Assembly (NCBI RefSeq): GCF_002848265.1
Contig: NZ_CP025422.1
Coordinates: forward strand, 2,200,727-2,264,726
Direction of reading: 5' to 3'
Origin: Zhihengliuella sp. ISTPL4
GTDB taxonomy: Bacteria > Actinomycetota > Actinomycetes > Actinomycetales > Microbacteriaceae
Length of the DNA stretch: 64,000 nucleotides
Shown here: positions 34,660 through 44,000 of the stretch, piece by piece
How the letters are laid out: each line of letters starts with the position of its first letter
How positions within the stretch are numbered: the stretch's first letter is position 1
Translations under genes and position numbers: made by a program
Notes under the pieces: model-generated
The model's input: only the letters and a program-made list of their open reading frames with translations
Databases searched by the model: none
Told to the model about the DNA's origin: nothing

Positions 34660-35499
34660 ATGACCGAGAAGTGGCTCATCGCCCCCGGCGAGGAACGCGT
34701 CATCGACATCGCCTCCGCGACCCGGCTCAAGGTGGGCCTCGTCGGCGGACAGGTCGACGTCATCGCCCACGACGAACCCGGCATCCGGATCGAGGTGCAC
34801 GGCGTCACCACCAAGGACCTCCGCATCGAGTCCCGCGACGGGGAGGTCGAGATCGACCACCCGCAGCTCGGCTGGGACAACTTCCTCGAGGTGTTCCGCA
34901 ACTTCGGCTCCGGCGGCCCGCGCGCCGAGGTGAGCGTGGCCGTCCCGCGCTCCATCGCCCTGACCCTCGGCGTCGTGAGCGCCGGCGCCCTCGTGTCGGG
35001 GATCCGCACCGACACCCGCCTCAACACCGTGTCCGGCGACATCATCGTCGACACCCTCATCGGCGACCTCAGCGTCAACTCCGTCTCCGGCGACGTGCAG
35101 GTGCGCAACCTCACCGGCTCGATCAACGCCAACAGCGTCTCGGGAGACGTGGCCGTCACCGGGGCGATCCGCAAGGCCACGGTCGACATCGTCTCCGGCT
35201 CGACGCTGGTGGACGCCGCGGGCGACGTCAACACGATCACCGTGAACTCGGTCTCCGGCGGCACCACCGTGCGGCTCGACGAGTCCCTCGCGGCGAACTA
35301 CGTCATCCGCTCGCTCAGCGGCCGCCTGCTCATCGACGGTGTCGAGCGCAGCACGTCCGGTCCGAGCACCTACAACGGCACGACCGGCGAGCTCGCGGGA
35401 CGCTTCGTCGACCTCCGCGCCAACTCCGTCTCCGGAGGAGTGACGGTTCTCCGCCGCGCTCCGCAGACGATCGAGAACGACCCGGAGTGGGAAGCATGA
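34660..35499 (+). CDS. DUF4097 family beta-repeat protein
   Basis: 279 residues, ATG with CAGGAG 8 nt upstream. No signal peptide. The middle (about 120-250) is a repeated beta-strand pattern with the recurring motif NSVSGDV / NTVSGD, giving a beta-solenoid typical of DUF4097 (formerly called adhesin-like). The function of the family is unknown; many actinobacterial members are, as here, co-transcribed with a padR gene (ATGA overlap). It is likely cytoplasmic or membrane-associated and regulated by the PadR operators upstream. Confidence 0.9.
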   Translation: MTEKWLIAPGEERVIDIASATRLKVGLVGGQVDVIAHDEPGIRIEVHGVTTKDLRIESRDGEVEIDHPQLGWDNFLEVFRNFGSGGPRAEVSVAVPRSIALTLGVVSAGALVSGIRTDTRLNTVSGDIIVDTLIGDLSVNSVSGDVQVRNLTGSINANSVSGDVAVTGAIRKATVDIVSGSTLVDAAGDVNTITVNSVSGGTTVRLDESLAANYVIRSLSGRLLIDGVERSTSGPSTYNGTTGELAGRFVDLRANSVSGGVTVLRRAPQTIENDPEWEA

Positions 35500-36122
35500 G
35501 TCCCGCGGTCTTCTCCCACGGCGATCTGCGCCTGTACCTGCTGTCGCTGCTCGCGGAGTCTCCGCAGCACGGCTACGGCATCATCCAGTCCCTCACCGAC
35601 CGCACCGGCGGCACGTACACCCCGAGCGCCGGCACGATCTACCCGCGCCTCGCGAAGCTCGAGGAGGAGGGGCTGGTCACCAAGACGGTCGACGGACGCA
35701 CCACGATCTACGCGATCACCGACGCCGGGCGCGCCGAGCTCGCCTCTCGCGAGAACGACCTCGCCGACATCGAGGCGGGCATCACCGACACCGTTCGACT
35801 CATCGCGAACGAGGTGCGCCAGAGCGTGCAGGAGGCGATGAAGAGCCTCCGCGCCGATCTGGCGACGGCGACCAAGGATGACCGAGCCGCAGCGAAGAAC
35901 AAGCCCCGCACCGCGAGCGAGGACGCGCGATTGACCAGCCGCGAGGAGCTGCACCGCGCGGATGCCGTCGTGAACGCCTTCCGTGCCCGCATCCGCACCG
36001 ATCTGCGCACCCACGTCGCGAAGGGCGGCGTCCTTCCGGCGGCGGTGGTCACCGACCTGGAGAACGCGCTGGATCAGGCCGCCCGCAGCGTGACGGTGGC
36101 GCTGAGCCAACCGGACTCCTGA
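35496..36122 (+). CDS. PadR family transcriptional regulator
   Basis: 208 residues. The ATG overlaps the DUF4097 stop codon (35496-35499). N-terminal winged helix (LRLYLLSLLAESPQHGYGII, then AGTIYPRLAKLEEEGLV; about 10-85) and a long helical C-terminal half for dimerisation. It should repress its own operon through the two ATATAT-centred palindromes at 34591-34633. Confidence 0.93.
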   Translation: MSPAVFSHGDLRLYLLSLLAESPQHGYGIIQSLTDRTGGTYTPSAGTIYPRLAKLEEEGLVTKTVDGRTTIYAITDAGRAELASRENDLADIEAGITDTVRLIANEVRQSVQEAMKSLRADLATATKDDRAAAKNKPRTASEDARLTSREELHRADAVVNAFRARIRTDLRTHVAKGGVLPAAVVTDLENALDQAARSVTVALSQPDS

Positions 36123-36141
36123 GCCGCCATCGCACCGCACG

Positions 36142-36171
36142 AGGCCCCGCCGACATCCGTCGGCGGGGCCT
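36142..36171. terminator. Terminator between padR and the universal stress gene
   Basis: AGGCCCCGCCGAC (36142-36154) and GTCGGCGGGGCCT (36159-36171) form a perfect 13-bp stem with a 4-nt loop between convergent genes. Confidence 0.85.
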
Positions 36172-36185
36172 TGTCGTGTCCCGGA

Positions 36186-36728
36186 TCACTCCGGCCAGAT
36201 CTCCTTCTGCTCGTCCGGCACCGACTCCCCGAGGGGCACGACGAGGACGGAGCGGTGCTGGCGGTGGGCCAGGCGGGCGGCCACGGAACCGGTGAAGAAC
36301 TCCCTGATGGACTCGCCGATGCCGCGCTTCCGGGTCCCGACGACGATGAGCTGCGCGTCCAGCTTGTTCGCGAGCTGCTTGATGGCCAGAGCCGGGTCGC
36401 CGACGAGCTGCCGCGCCGTCCACGTGACGCCCTTGCCCGAGAGCGCCGTGGCGGCTGCGGCCTCGACGGCCTCGAACTCCGCGGCACCCGCGTCGAAGTT
36501 GATGTCGATCGGGGCCGAGTGCACGTAGCCGTCCGGATCCTCGTAGGTGACGAATCGCGTGACGTCGACGTGCGCGACGACGAGCGGCGCGTTCAGCAGC
36601 CGGGCGAAGCGGACGGCCTCGTCGAGGACATGCGGGTCCTGATCGAGTTGCATGCCCACGATCACGGCCTTCTGCAGAGCGGCGTTCTGCGTGGCCTCGT
36701 CAGACGGAGTGGAGGTGCTGTCGGTCAT
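36186..36728 (-). CDS. Universal stress protein (UspA family)
   Basis: 180 residues from ATG 36728 (GGGAGCG upstream). A single Usp domain with the start AVIVGMQLDQDPHVLDEAVRFA and the ATP-binding-type signature VVGTRKRGIGESIREFFTGSVAARLA-region (G2xG9xGS). A polar 20-residue N-terminal extension precedes it. Usp proteins accumulate under starvation and stress. Divergent from DUF3073. Confidence 0.92.
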   Translation of the reverse strand: MTDSTSTPSDEATQNAALQKAVIVGMQLDQDPHVLDEAVRFARLLNAPLVVAHVDVTRFVTYEDPDGYVHSAPIDINFDAGAAEFEAVEAAAATALSGKGVTWTARQLVGDPALAIKQLANKLDAQLIVVGTRKRGIGESIREFFTGSVAARLAHRQHRSVLVVPLGESVPDEQKEIWPE

Positions 36729-36876
36729 GGAGATCGCTCCCTTCGCCGGCCTGGCCGCGGCCAGGGTCTGTTCCCCGCGTGCTATCCTGAATGCTACTCT
36801 TACCGGCCTCGAGCCGGTGTCGTGAATGACTCGGGCGCCCGTCTGCCCGCAGCTAACTCGTGAGGGGGTCTCAGGC

Positions 36877-37068
36877 ATGGGCCGTGGCCGTCAGAAGGCG
36901 AAGCACACAAAGATCGCCCGCGAACTCAAGGCGTACAGTCCGTCGGTGAACTATTCGGCGCTGGAGCGCGAGCTCGCGCACTCGAGCGACTCCGACGAAG
37001 ACGCCTACGTCGACAAGTGGGCCGATGAGTACGCGGACGAAGACGAAGACGAACTAGAGAAGGCCTAG
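36877..37068 (+). CDS. DUF3073 family protein
   Basis: 63 residues, ATG with GAGGGGG 10 nt upstream. The start MGRGRQKAKHTKIARELKAY is diagnostic for DUF3073, an actinobacteria-specific family; the C-terminal third is very acidic (DEYADEDEDELEKA). Basic head and acidic tail suggest nucleic-acid or ribosome contact, but the function is unknown. A strong terminator follows. Confidence 0.93.
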   Translation: MGRGRQKAKHTKIARELKAYSPSVNYSALERELAHSSDSDEDAYVDKWADEYADEDEDELEKA

Positions 37069-37079
37069 CCCCTCTGTTC

Positions 37080-37110
37080 GAAACACCCGCACGGCTCGTG
37101 CGGGTGTTTC
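37080..37110 (+). terminator. Rho-independent terminator of the DUF3073 gene
   Basis: GAAACACCCGCAC (37080-37092) and GTGCGGGTGTTTC (37098-37110) form a 13-bp stem with a short loop, 11 nt after the stop codon. Confidence 0.88.
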
Positions 37111-37244
37111 TTCGTACCCGGCCGGCGACGCCGAGTCCTTGGCTCGTACCGTGCGGCGCACGCTGTCCGCAGATCGGTGTCATCCTCGATGTCAGCGCTC
37201 CCGCCGCGCCACGCGACTTCGTCGCCATCCCGCTGATCCGCGTC

Positions 37245-37273
37245 TTGTGAGCGCAAACATTTTCTGATTTGAT
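37245..37273 (+). promoter_or_regulatory. Promoter with LacI-type operator of the O-glycan regulon
   Basis: Operator TGTGAGCGCAAACA (37246-37259) overlaps a -35-like TTGTGA (37245-37250); a -10-like TTTGAT (37268-37273) follows after 17 nt. The ABC binding-protein gene starts 83 nt downstream. Related 14-mers occur before the GH101 gene (two) and between GH35 and its LacI regulator. Confidence 0.75.
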
Positions 37274-37355
37274 GTGCATGTGATCGACGGCGCACCCTCG
37301 CCGCGTCCCGGCTTCGGGCGATCCGCAGGAACATGACCTCAAAGAGGAGAACAGC

Positions 37356-38669
37356 ATGGCACCCACCTCACGCACCCCCCGCGTCGCCGCGGTCGTCGCC
37401 CTCGGCGCGGTGTCGGCGTTCGGACTCGCGGCTTGCGCCCCGGCCGCCTCCGGGGGCGGCGACGCCAGCGGAGAGCCCGTCACCATCGAGTACATGCACC
37501 GCCTCCCCGACGGCGAGGGCATGACCACGGTCACCGAGATCGTCGACCGCTGGAACGAGGAGCACCCCGACATCCAGGTCAAGGCCACGAAGTTCGACGG
37601 CAAGGCCAGCGACATGATCCTCAAGCTCGAGACCGACATCAAGGCCGGGAACGGCCCGTGCCTCGCGCAGACCGGATACTCCGAGGTGCCCCAGCTCTAC
37701 GTGAAGGGCCTGCTGCAGGACGTCGCCGCGGAGGCCGAGAAGTACGAGGACCACTACTCGGCCGGAGCGTTCAGCGGCATGCGGGTCGGCGACGCGATCG
37801 TGGGCCTCCCGCAAGACACCGGACCCCTCGTCTACTTCTACAACACGGCGGAGTTCGAGGCGCTCGGCCTCGACGCCCCGGCGACGCTCGACGACCTGAC
37901 CGCTGCCTCGGCCACGGCCGCCGCCGCCGGCAAGTTCGTCACGGCGTTCACTCCGGACGAGGCGCAGAACTGGCTCTCCGGCCAGGCGGCCGCCGCCGGC
38001 GACACCTGGTTCTCGACGGAGGGCGAGGAGTGGAAGGTGGATGCCGAGGGGGCGGGCTCGGAGCGGGTCGCCGCCTTCTGGCAGGGCCTGCTCGACGGCA
38101 AGCAGACGCTCGCGACCGAGCGGTGGGGCGAGGGCTTCACGGCGGCGCTGAACGACGGCAGCCTCATCGGCCACGTCGGTGCGGCCTGGGAGGCCGGCTT
38201 CCTCCTCGACTCCCTGGACGGCACCCCGGCCGAGGGGCAGTGGCGCGTCGCCCAGCTCCCCGACTTCGGCGCCGGGGCGATGACGGGCCCCGACGGCGGC
38301 TCCGGCGTCTCGGTCATGAAGGGCTGCGAGAACCCCGAAGCCGCCATGGAGTTCAACGACTGGTTCAACACGCAGGTCGACGACCTCGCCTCCCAGGGGC
38401 TCGTCGTGGCCGCGAAGGGCGAAGTGGAGACGCCCGAGAAGATGCTGCGTCAGTTCGGCGGTCAGGATGTGCTGGCCGAGCTCGGCACCGCCACCGAGAA
38501 CCTCAACCCCGACTTCCCCTACGCCCCCGGCTTCTCGACCCTGGCGAACATGAACGAGACGGCCGCCGCGGCCGCCGCCGGCACCGCCACGGTCGCCGAC
38601 ATCTTCACGACGGCGCAGGACACGGCCGTCGCGTCGCTCGAGGACCTCGGCCTCCCGGTCGCGGAATGA
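37356..38669 (+). CDS. Extracellular sugar-binding lipoprotein (CUT1, O-glycan locus)
   Basis: 437 residues, ATG with AGAGGAG upstream. Lipoprotein signal with lipobox LAAC near residue 27, then an SBP_bac_1 fold (VTIEYMHRLPDGEGMTTV, EIVDRWNEEHPDIQV). It delivers a sugar to the two permeases encoded downstream. Operator sharing with the GH101 and GH35 genes suggests that the ligand is a disaccharide released from O-glycans, probably Gal-beta-1,3-GalNAc; this is inference. A 17-bp hairpin separates it from the permease genes. Confidence 0.93.
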   Translation: MAPTSRTPRVAAVVALGAVSAFGLAACAPAASGGGDASGEPVTIEYMHRLPDGEGMTTVTEIVDRWNEEHPDIQVKATKFDGKASDMILKLETDIKAGNGPCLAQTGYSEVPQLYVKGLLQDVAAEAEKYEDHYSAGAFSGMRVGDAIVGLPQDTGPLVYFYNTAEFEALGLDAPATLDDLTAASATAAAAGKFVTAFTPDEAQNWLSGQAAAAGDTWFSTEGEEWKVDAEGAGSERVAAFWQGLLDGKQTLATERWGEGFTAALNDGSLIGHVGAAWEAGFLLDSLDGTPAEGQWRVAQLPDFGAGAMTGPDGGSGVSVMKGCENPEAAMEFNDWFNTQVDDLASQGLVVAAKGEVETPEKMLRQFGGQDVLAELGTATENLNPDFPYAPGFSTLANMNETAAAAAAGTATVADIFTTAQDTAVASLEDLGLPVAE

Positions 38670-38695
38670 CCGGACCGGACGGCATCATCGGATGA

Positions 38696-38737
38696 ACGAC
38701 GGCGGAGTGCACGGGCGATCGTGCACTCCGCCGTCGT
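38696..38737 (+). repeat. Perfect 17-bp intra-operon hairpin
   Basis: ACGACGGCGGAGTGCAC (38696-38712) and GTGCACTCCGCCGTCGT (38721-38737) form a perfect stem with an 8-nt loop, between the binding-protein stop and the first permease. Such hairpins protect the upstream mRNA or attenuate downstream genes, giving excess binding protein. Confidence 0.8.
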
Positions 38738-38758
38738 CGTGAGAGCGAGAGGCACATC

Positions 38759-39733
38759 ATGGCCACAGTGACCGAGACGCGGGCAGCGACGCCGCCCCCG
38801 CCCGCGCGCCGCCCCGTCGCCCCGTCGACCAGGCGATCGCGGATCCGACGGGAGGGGCTGACCGGGTGGCTGTTCATGGCGCCGTTCGCGCTGCTGTTCG
38901 CCGTCGTCTTCCTCATCCCGATCATCGTGTCGGTCCGGTCGTCGTTCTTCGCGCAGGTGCCGGCCGGCGGCGGCCTGTACGGCGGCGGCGAGCTCGTCGA
39001 CACGTTCGTCGGCCTCGACAACTTCGCGGCGGCGGCGACGGACGGCGCGTTCTGGGCCGGCATGGGACGGGTCGTGCTCTACGCGGCGTTCCAGATCCCG
39101 GTGATGATCATCGCGGCCCTCGCCCTGGCCCTGCTGCTGGACTCGTTCATCGTTCGGCGCCCCGCGCTGTTCCGCCTCGCCTTCTTCCTCCCCTACGCCG
39201 TCCCCGGCATCATCGCGGCGATGATGTGGCTCTATCTCTACACCCCCGAGGTGTCGCCCTTCCTGCCCTATCTGCCCGAGGGGACCGACCTCATGGCGCC
39301 GCAGACCATCCTCCTCTCGATGGCGAACATGACGACGTGGACGTACACGGGCTACAACATGCTCATCTTCCTCAGCGCCCTGCAGGCCATCCCCCGCGAC
39401 CTCTACGAGGCCGCCCGCCTGGACGGCGCGACCGGATTCCAGATCGCGACCCGCATCAAAGTGCCGCTCGTACGCGGCGCCGCGCTGCTGGCCGTGCTGC
39501 TGTCGATCATCGGCACCATCCAGCTGTTCAACGAGCCGGTCATCCTGGAAGCCGCGAACTCCTGGATGGGCAAGGACTTCACGCCGATGATGCTCACCTA
39601 CAACACGATGATGGGCGAGCTGTCACCGTCGGGCAGCGGCCCGGCTTCGGCGTACTCGCTGCTCATGGCCGGGATCGCGGGCGTGCTCGCGATCGTGTAC
39701 GCACTGCTCCAGCGGCGGAAGGGCGACGCATGA
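38759..39733 (+). CDS. Carbohydrate ABC transporter permease (MalF-like)
   Basis: 324 residues, ATG with AGAGGCAC nearby. A basic cytoplasmic N-terminus of about 38 residues is followed by six membrane helices and the EAA loop YEAARLDGATGFQIATRIKVP. It overlaps the partner permease by 4 nt. No ATPase gene is in the operon. Confidence 0.94.
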   Translation: MATVTETRAATPPPPARRPVAPSTRRSRIRREGLTGWLFMAPFALLFAVVFLIPIIVSVRSSFFAQVPAGGGLYGGGELVDTFVGLDNFAAAATDGAFWAGMGRVVLYAAFQIPVMIIAALALALLLDSFIVRRPALFRLAFFLPYAVPGIIAAMMWLYLYTPEVSPFLPYLPEGTDLMAPQTILLSMANMTTWTYTGYNMLIFLSALQAIPRDLYEAARLDGATGFQIATRIKVPLVRGAALLAVLLSIIGTIQLFNEPVILEAANSWMGKDFTPMMLTYNTMMGELSPSGSGPASAYSLLMAGIAGVLAIVYALLQRRKGDA

Positions 39734-40650
39734 CCACCACACGACTCGTCACCGTGGCCCCGCCGACGATGCGGCGCTCCCGGAAGCCGCAGGCGGCTGA
39801 CGCCCCTCCTCCGTCGATCGCGCCCGGCCCCGCGGCCCGCACGTTCGGCATCATCGCCCTCGTCGTGGCCACGCTGTACTTCCTCGTGCCGGTGTTCTGG
39901 CTCGTGGTGGCCTCGACGAAGAACAACACCGACCTCACCTCGACGTTCGGGTTCTGGTTCGCCGAGCCGAACCTCGCCGCCAACTACGACAGCCTCATGG
40001 GCTGGACGCAGGGGCTGTTCTGGCGCTGGGTCGGCAACTCGCTGTTTTACTCGCTGAGCGCCGGGGTCATCGGCACGCTGTTCGCCGTGATGGCCGGCTA
40101 CGCGATCGCGAAGTTCGCCTTCCCCGGCAAGAAGCTCGCGGTCGGCATCATCATGGCCGGGCTCCTCCTGCCCGTCGCCCTCCTCACAGTGCCGCTGTAC
40201 ATCGAGTTCCAGGCGCTCGGCCTCACGAACACGGTCTGGGCGATCATCATCCCCTCGGCGGTCTCGCCGTTCGGCGTCTTCCTCGGCATGGTCTACGCAC
40301 AGTCGTCCGTGCCGACGGAGCTGCTGGAGGCCGCCCGCATCGACGGCGCTGGCGAAGCGCGGATCTTCTTCACGATCGTGCTGCGGCTGCTCGGTCCCGC
40401 GATGGTGACGATCTTCCTGTTCATCTTCGTCGCCACGTGGAACAACTTCCTCCTCCCGCTGATGATGATCTCCAGCCCCGACCTCAAGCCGGTCACCCTC
40501 GGCCTCTACGGCATGATGAGCTACTTCTCCCCTGACAAGGGCGCCGTCATGCTCGGGGCCCTGCTCGGCGTGATCCCGCTCATCGCCCTGTTCTTCACGC
40601 TGCAGAAGTACTGGCGCTCCGGTCTCGCCGCCGGCGCCGTCAAGGGCTAG
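39730..40650 (+). CDS. Carbohydrate ABC transporter permease (MalG-like)
   Basis: 306 residues. The ATG overlaps the stop of the first permease (ATGA). Six membrane helices and the EAA loop LEAARIDGAGEARIFFTIV. Last gene of the three-gene transporter operon of the O-glycan locus; an ATPase from elsewhere in the genome is needed. Confidence 0.94.
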   Translation: MTTTRLVTVAPPTMRRSRKPQAADAPPPSIAPGPAARTFGIIALVVATLYFLVPVFWLVVASTKNNTDLTSTFGFWFAEPNLAANYDSLMGWTQGLFWRWVGNSLFYSLSAGVIGTLFAVMAGYAIAKFAFPGKKLAVGIIMAGLLLPVALLTVPLYIEFQALGLTNTVWAIIIPSAVSPFGVFLGMVYAQSSVPTELLEAARIDGAGEARIFFTIVLRLLGPAMVTIFLFIFVATWNNFLLPLMMISSPDLKPVTLGLYGMMSYFSPDKGAVMLGALLGVIPLIALFFTLQKYWRSGLAAGAVKG

Positions 40651-40677
40651 GCACCTCGACCGCACACAGACCGACGA

Positions 40678-40911
40678 TCACCGCCCGGCGCGCCCCTCGT
40701 TCACGGCGGCCACGATGCGCTCCGGGGTGAGCGCGGTCACCTCCGGCTCCTGCGCTCGTCCACTCAAGAGCTCCGACAGCGTCGGGCGAGCGGCGATGCG
40801 GGCGAGCTCGGTCAAGAGGTACTGCTCCAGCGACTGTCCTCGCTCGTGCGCTCGCGCGGTGAGCACGGAATACACGCCGGGGTCGAGGTCGCGGATGAGG
40901 ACGTTCGGCAT
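40678..40911 (-). CDS. FitA-like ribbon-helix-helix antitoxin, apparently without toxin
   Basis: 77 residues. The start PNVLIRDLDPGVYSVLTARAHERGQSLEQYLLTEL is typical of FitA/VapB antitoxins (RHH DNA-binding head; written here as one motif of residues 2-36), with a toxin-binding tail. Downstream on its strand there are only 27 nt before the convergent permease stop, and no PIN-domain (VapC/FitB) gene is on either side. It is either an orphan remnant or acts as an independent regulator. Confidence 0.85.
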   Translation of the reverse strand: MPNVLIRDLDPGVYSVLTARAHERGQSLEQYLLTELARIAARPTLSELLSGRAQEPEVTALTPERIVAAVNEGRAGR

Positions 40912-41021
40912 GTGCGGCTCCTTTCGTGGCTACCCCTCGAGTATCGAGGACCGAAGGCACGCTCTCCGGCCCCGGAACCGCGACCCGTGGAGAAGCCGCG
41001 AAACGCCCCGCCTCGTGCAGA

Positions 41022-41049
41022 AGAGGCCCGGGGCGAACCCCGGGCCTCT
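41022..41049 (-). terminator. Terminator of the GH101 gene
   Basis: AGAGGCCCGGGG (41022-41033) and CCCCGGGCCTCT (41038-41049) form a 12-bp stem with a 4-nt loop, 15 nt after the GH101 stop codon. CTGCAC / GTGCAG flank it. Confidence 0.85.
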
Positions 41050-41064
41050 CCTGTGCAGGCGGAC

Positions 41065-44000
41065 TCAGCTTCGTCGCCGCCGCCAGAGCCCCGCGCCGAC
41101 TGCGCTCAGAGCGAGAGCCCCGACAGCCACCGCCAGCCAGGTCATCCCCTCCGCGCCGGTCGTGGCCAGCGCCCCGCCCGCGGCGGTCGCGTCCGCGGTG
41201 ACCGCGAGATCCGCTCGAGCGAGCTCGGTGCCCTCTGTGTCCGTCGCGACGAGCGCATGGGCACCCGCGGGTGCGGCCGCCGGGATGATGACGGTCGCGA
41301 CCGCGCTGCCGTCCGCGGCGATCGTCACCTCGCCCACGCGGACCGGCTCCGAGTGCAGCCAGAGCTGCACCACGGACTCGGGGTCGAAGCCGCGGAGCTG
41401 CACGCGGAGCGAGTCCCCCGCTGCCACGGTGCCGACCGACGGGGTGAGGACGGCTTTCTTCGCCGGCTTCGCCTTCTTCACGGTGAGGGCGGCACCGGCA
41501 ACCTCCGCGCCGGAGGCGTCCTTGACGACGAAGCGGTGCTTTCCGACTGCCGCGTCCGCGGGGATGAGGACGCGGGTGGTGAGCGCGCCGCGCGCGTCCA
41601 CGGTCGCGTCCGCGAGCCGCACGCCGTCCAACCAGAACGAGACGGCGGTCTGGGGCGCGAAGCCGGAGAGCACAGCCTCGACCGTCTCCCCTGCCCGCAC
41701 GGCATCCGCGCCGAGCGTCACCGCCGGGTCGGTGTCCGGCGCGCACGCGCCGAGGTCGTCCTCGGGTCGCGTCTCCGGAGCATGACCCCCCTGCGGGGCG
41801 GTGGTGCCGTACACCGCCATCTCCGCCACGGCCGCGAACGGGGTGCCCGAGATCGACGAGGTCGCCGTCACCCGCACGTACCGCGCGGTCGTCGCTGCGA
41901 AGTCGACATCCTGCCACTCCGCGACGTTCTTCCACTCCCCCGCCGCCACGTCGGTGAAGGTCTGCCCGTCGGCGGAGACGGCGACCTGGAAGCCCTTGAT
42001 GGGGCCGTTCTGGTTCGCGCCGCGCCGCAGGTAGGAGACGCCGTCGACCGTCTCCGCCGCCCCGAGGTCGAACGTGAGGACGTGCGGATACCCGGGGGCG
42101 TCGCTGCTCCAGCGGCTGTGCCAGAACGTCCCGGCGTTGCCGTCGAGCATGTTCGCGGCCTTGCCGTCCTCGCCCGCGGTCTCCTCGGAGCTCGCGGTCG
42201 CGGTGATCTGCGCGTTCGGGATACGGGCGCGGGAGGCCACAGCCGCCTCCTGCGCGGTCTGCACGGTCCGCACGTCGCAGTCGACGAGGTAGGTGGCCGC
42301 GATCCCGATGCCGACGGCGGAACCCGCGGCCGACGCCGGTGCTGTCAGCAGCCAGTCGGTCGTCACGCTCTCGCCGGGGGCGACCTTCGCGAACAGGTTC
42401 GACGATCCGTCTGCGACCTCGACGGTGTAGCCGTCCGGGAGATCGAGCTGCACACCGACGTTCTCCGCCAGAATGTCCTCGCTGTTGGTGAAGGTCGTGG
42501 TGAAGGGCGTCTGTGCACCGGGGCTCAGGCTCACGGCCTCGCCGGAGACGGTGGCGCACGGGGTGCCACCCTCCGTCGGACCGAGGTCGGTGACCGTGAA
42601 GTCGTCGAGGACGAAGTCGACGTCCGGGCCGCCGACCCGCTCCAAACCGACCCACGTGTAGTCGCCGCATCCCACGATCACGTCCTCCTGGAACGCGGTG
42701 GTCTCCAGCGCCTGCACGACGGGCGTGCGACGCAGTGTCGTCGAGGAGATCTCCCCGTCGATCACGGCGTCCGTACCTGTCAGCCAGCGGTACGCCCCGC
42801 TCGCGCCGGCCTGGTAGTCGAACCCGATGCGGTAGGTGTGCCCGGCCTGCAGCGGCACCAGTGTGGGGTCGGTCCGGTAGACGACGCCGGAGTTCTCGGA
42901 GTGGGACATCAGCGAGTGCTCACCGGTGAGGGTGGAGTCCACCGCGAGGCCCGCGAGGGCTCCGCTGTCGAACGGCTTGGAAGTGTTGCGCCAGTCGCTC
43001 GTCGTGTACGGGTCGTGCCGCCGCGAGATGCTCGTGCGCGGATCGTCGATGCCGTTGGCGTCGCCCTTCACGAACGGGCCCCACCCGGGCTGGTTGCCCT
43101 CGAAGTCGTTCGAGTACACGGTGCCGGCCGCGGCCGGGGCCGTCGTGTCCGCCATCACCCTGGCGTTGTCGATCCGCACCGCTGCGTCACCGGCGACCGC
43201 CGAGACCGAGACGGTCACCTCGCCGGAGGCCGGCGCGAGGAACGATACCGATCCGCGCTGGTAGTACTGACCGGCCTTGGAGTCGGCGCGCATGTAGTTG
43301 TACGTCGGGGAGAGGTTCCAGGTGCGGCTCACGACGCCGCCCCCGGTGTCGACCCCGACGCTCACGTCCCGCGTGGCCGTCGGATCGATCTGCACCTGCG
43401 CGGAGAACGTGTAGCGCTCCCCGGGGGTGAGCCCGGTGACGGTCTGCGAGATCGCGGAGGCGGATGAGCCGAACACCGCGATGTTGTCGCCCCAGGAGGC
43501 GTTCTTCGCCGTGCCGAGGTCCGTGCGCTCGATGGTCACGTCGCCCCGGGGATTCCAGCCGTCCAGCGACCCCGAGTTGAATCCGGGGTCGACCAGGCCC
43601 GCGTCGCGGTACTCGATCGGCGCCCGCTGCGCCCCACCCTGGGGCACGACGACGTAGGCCGTCCCCGCGTCGCCGGAGAGCGTCAGCTTCCCGTCGACCG
43701 CGGTGACGGTGCGCACCTTCTCGCGTCCCTGGTCACCGAGCGCGAACACATCGAAGGTCGTGTTGCCGCGGAAGGCCTCGGTGAGACCGAACGTCTTCTC
43801 CCCACCGGAGGCCGTGAAGAAGTACATCTTGTCCGCGGCGACGGGCGAACCCGACTCGGCGTTCGATTCCAGCGACTGCCACGGCAGCAGGTAGGAGTCG
43901 CCGCGGAGGACGGTCGCGCCGTCCATGGTGACGACGCGGGTACCGTCGACGATCCGGGCCGCCACGTCGTCGGTGAAGGTCGCCTCGACCCCTGCCTCGT

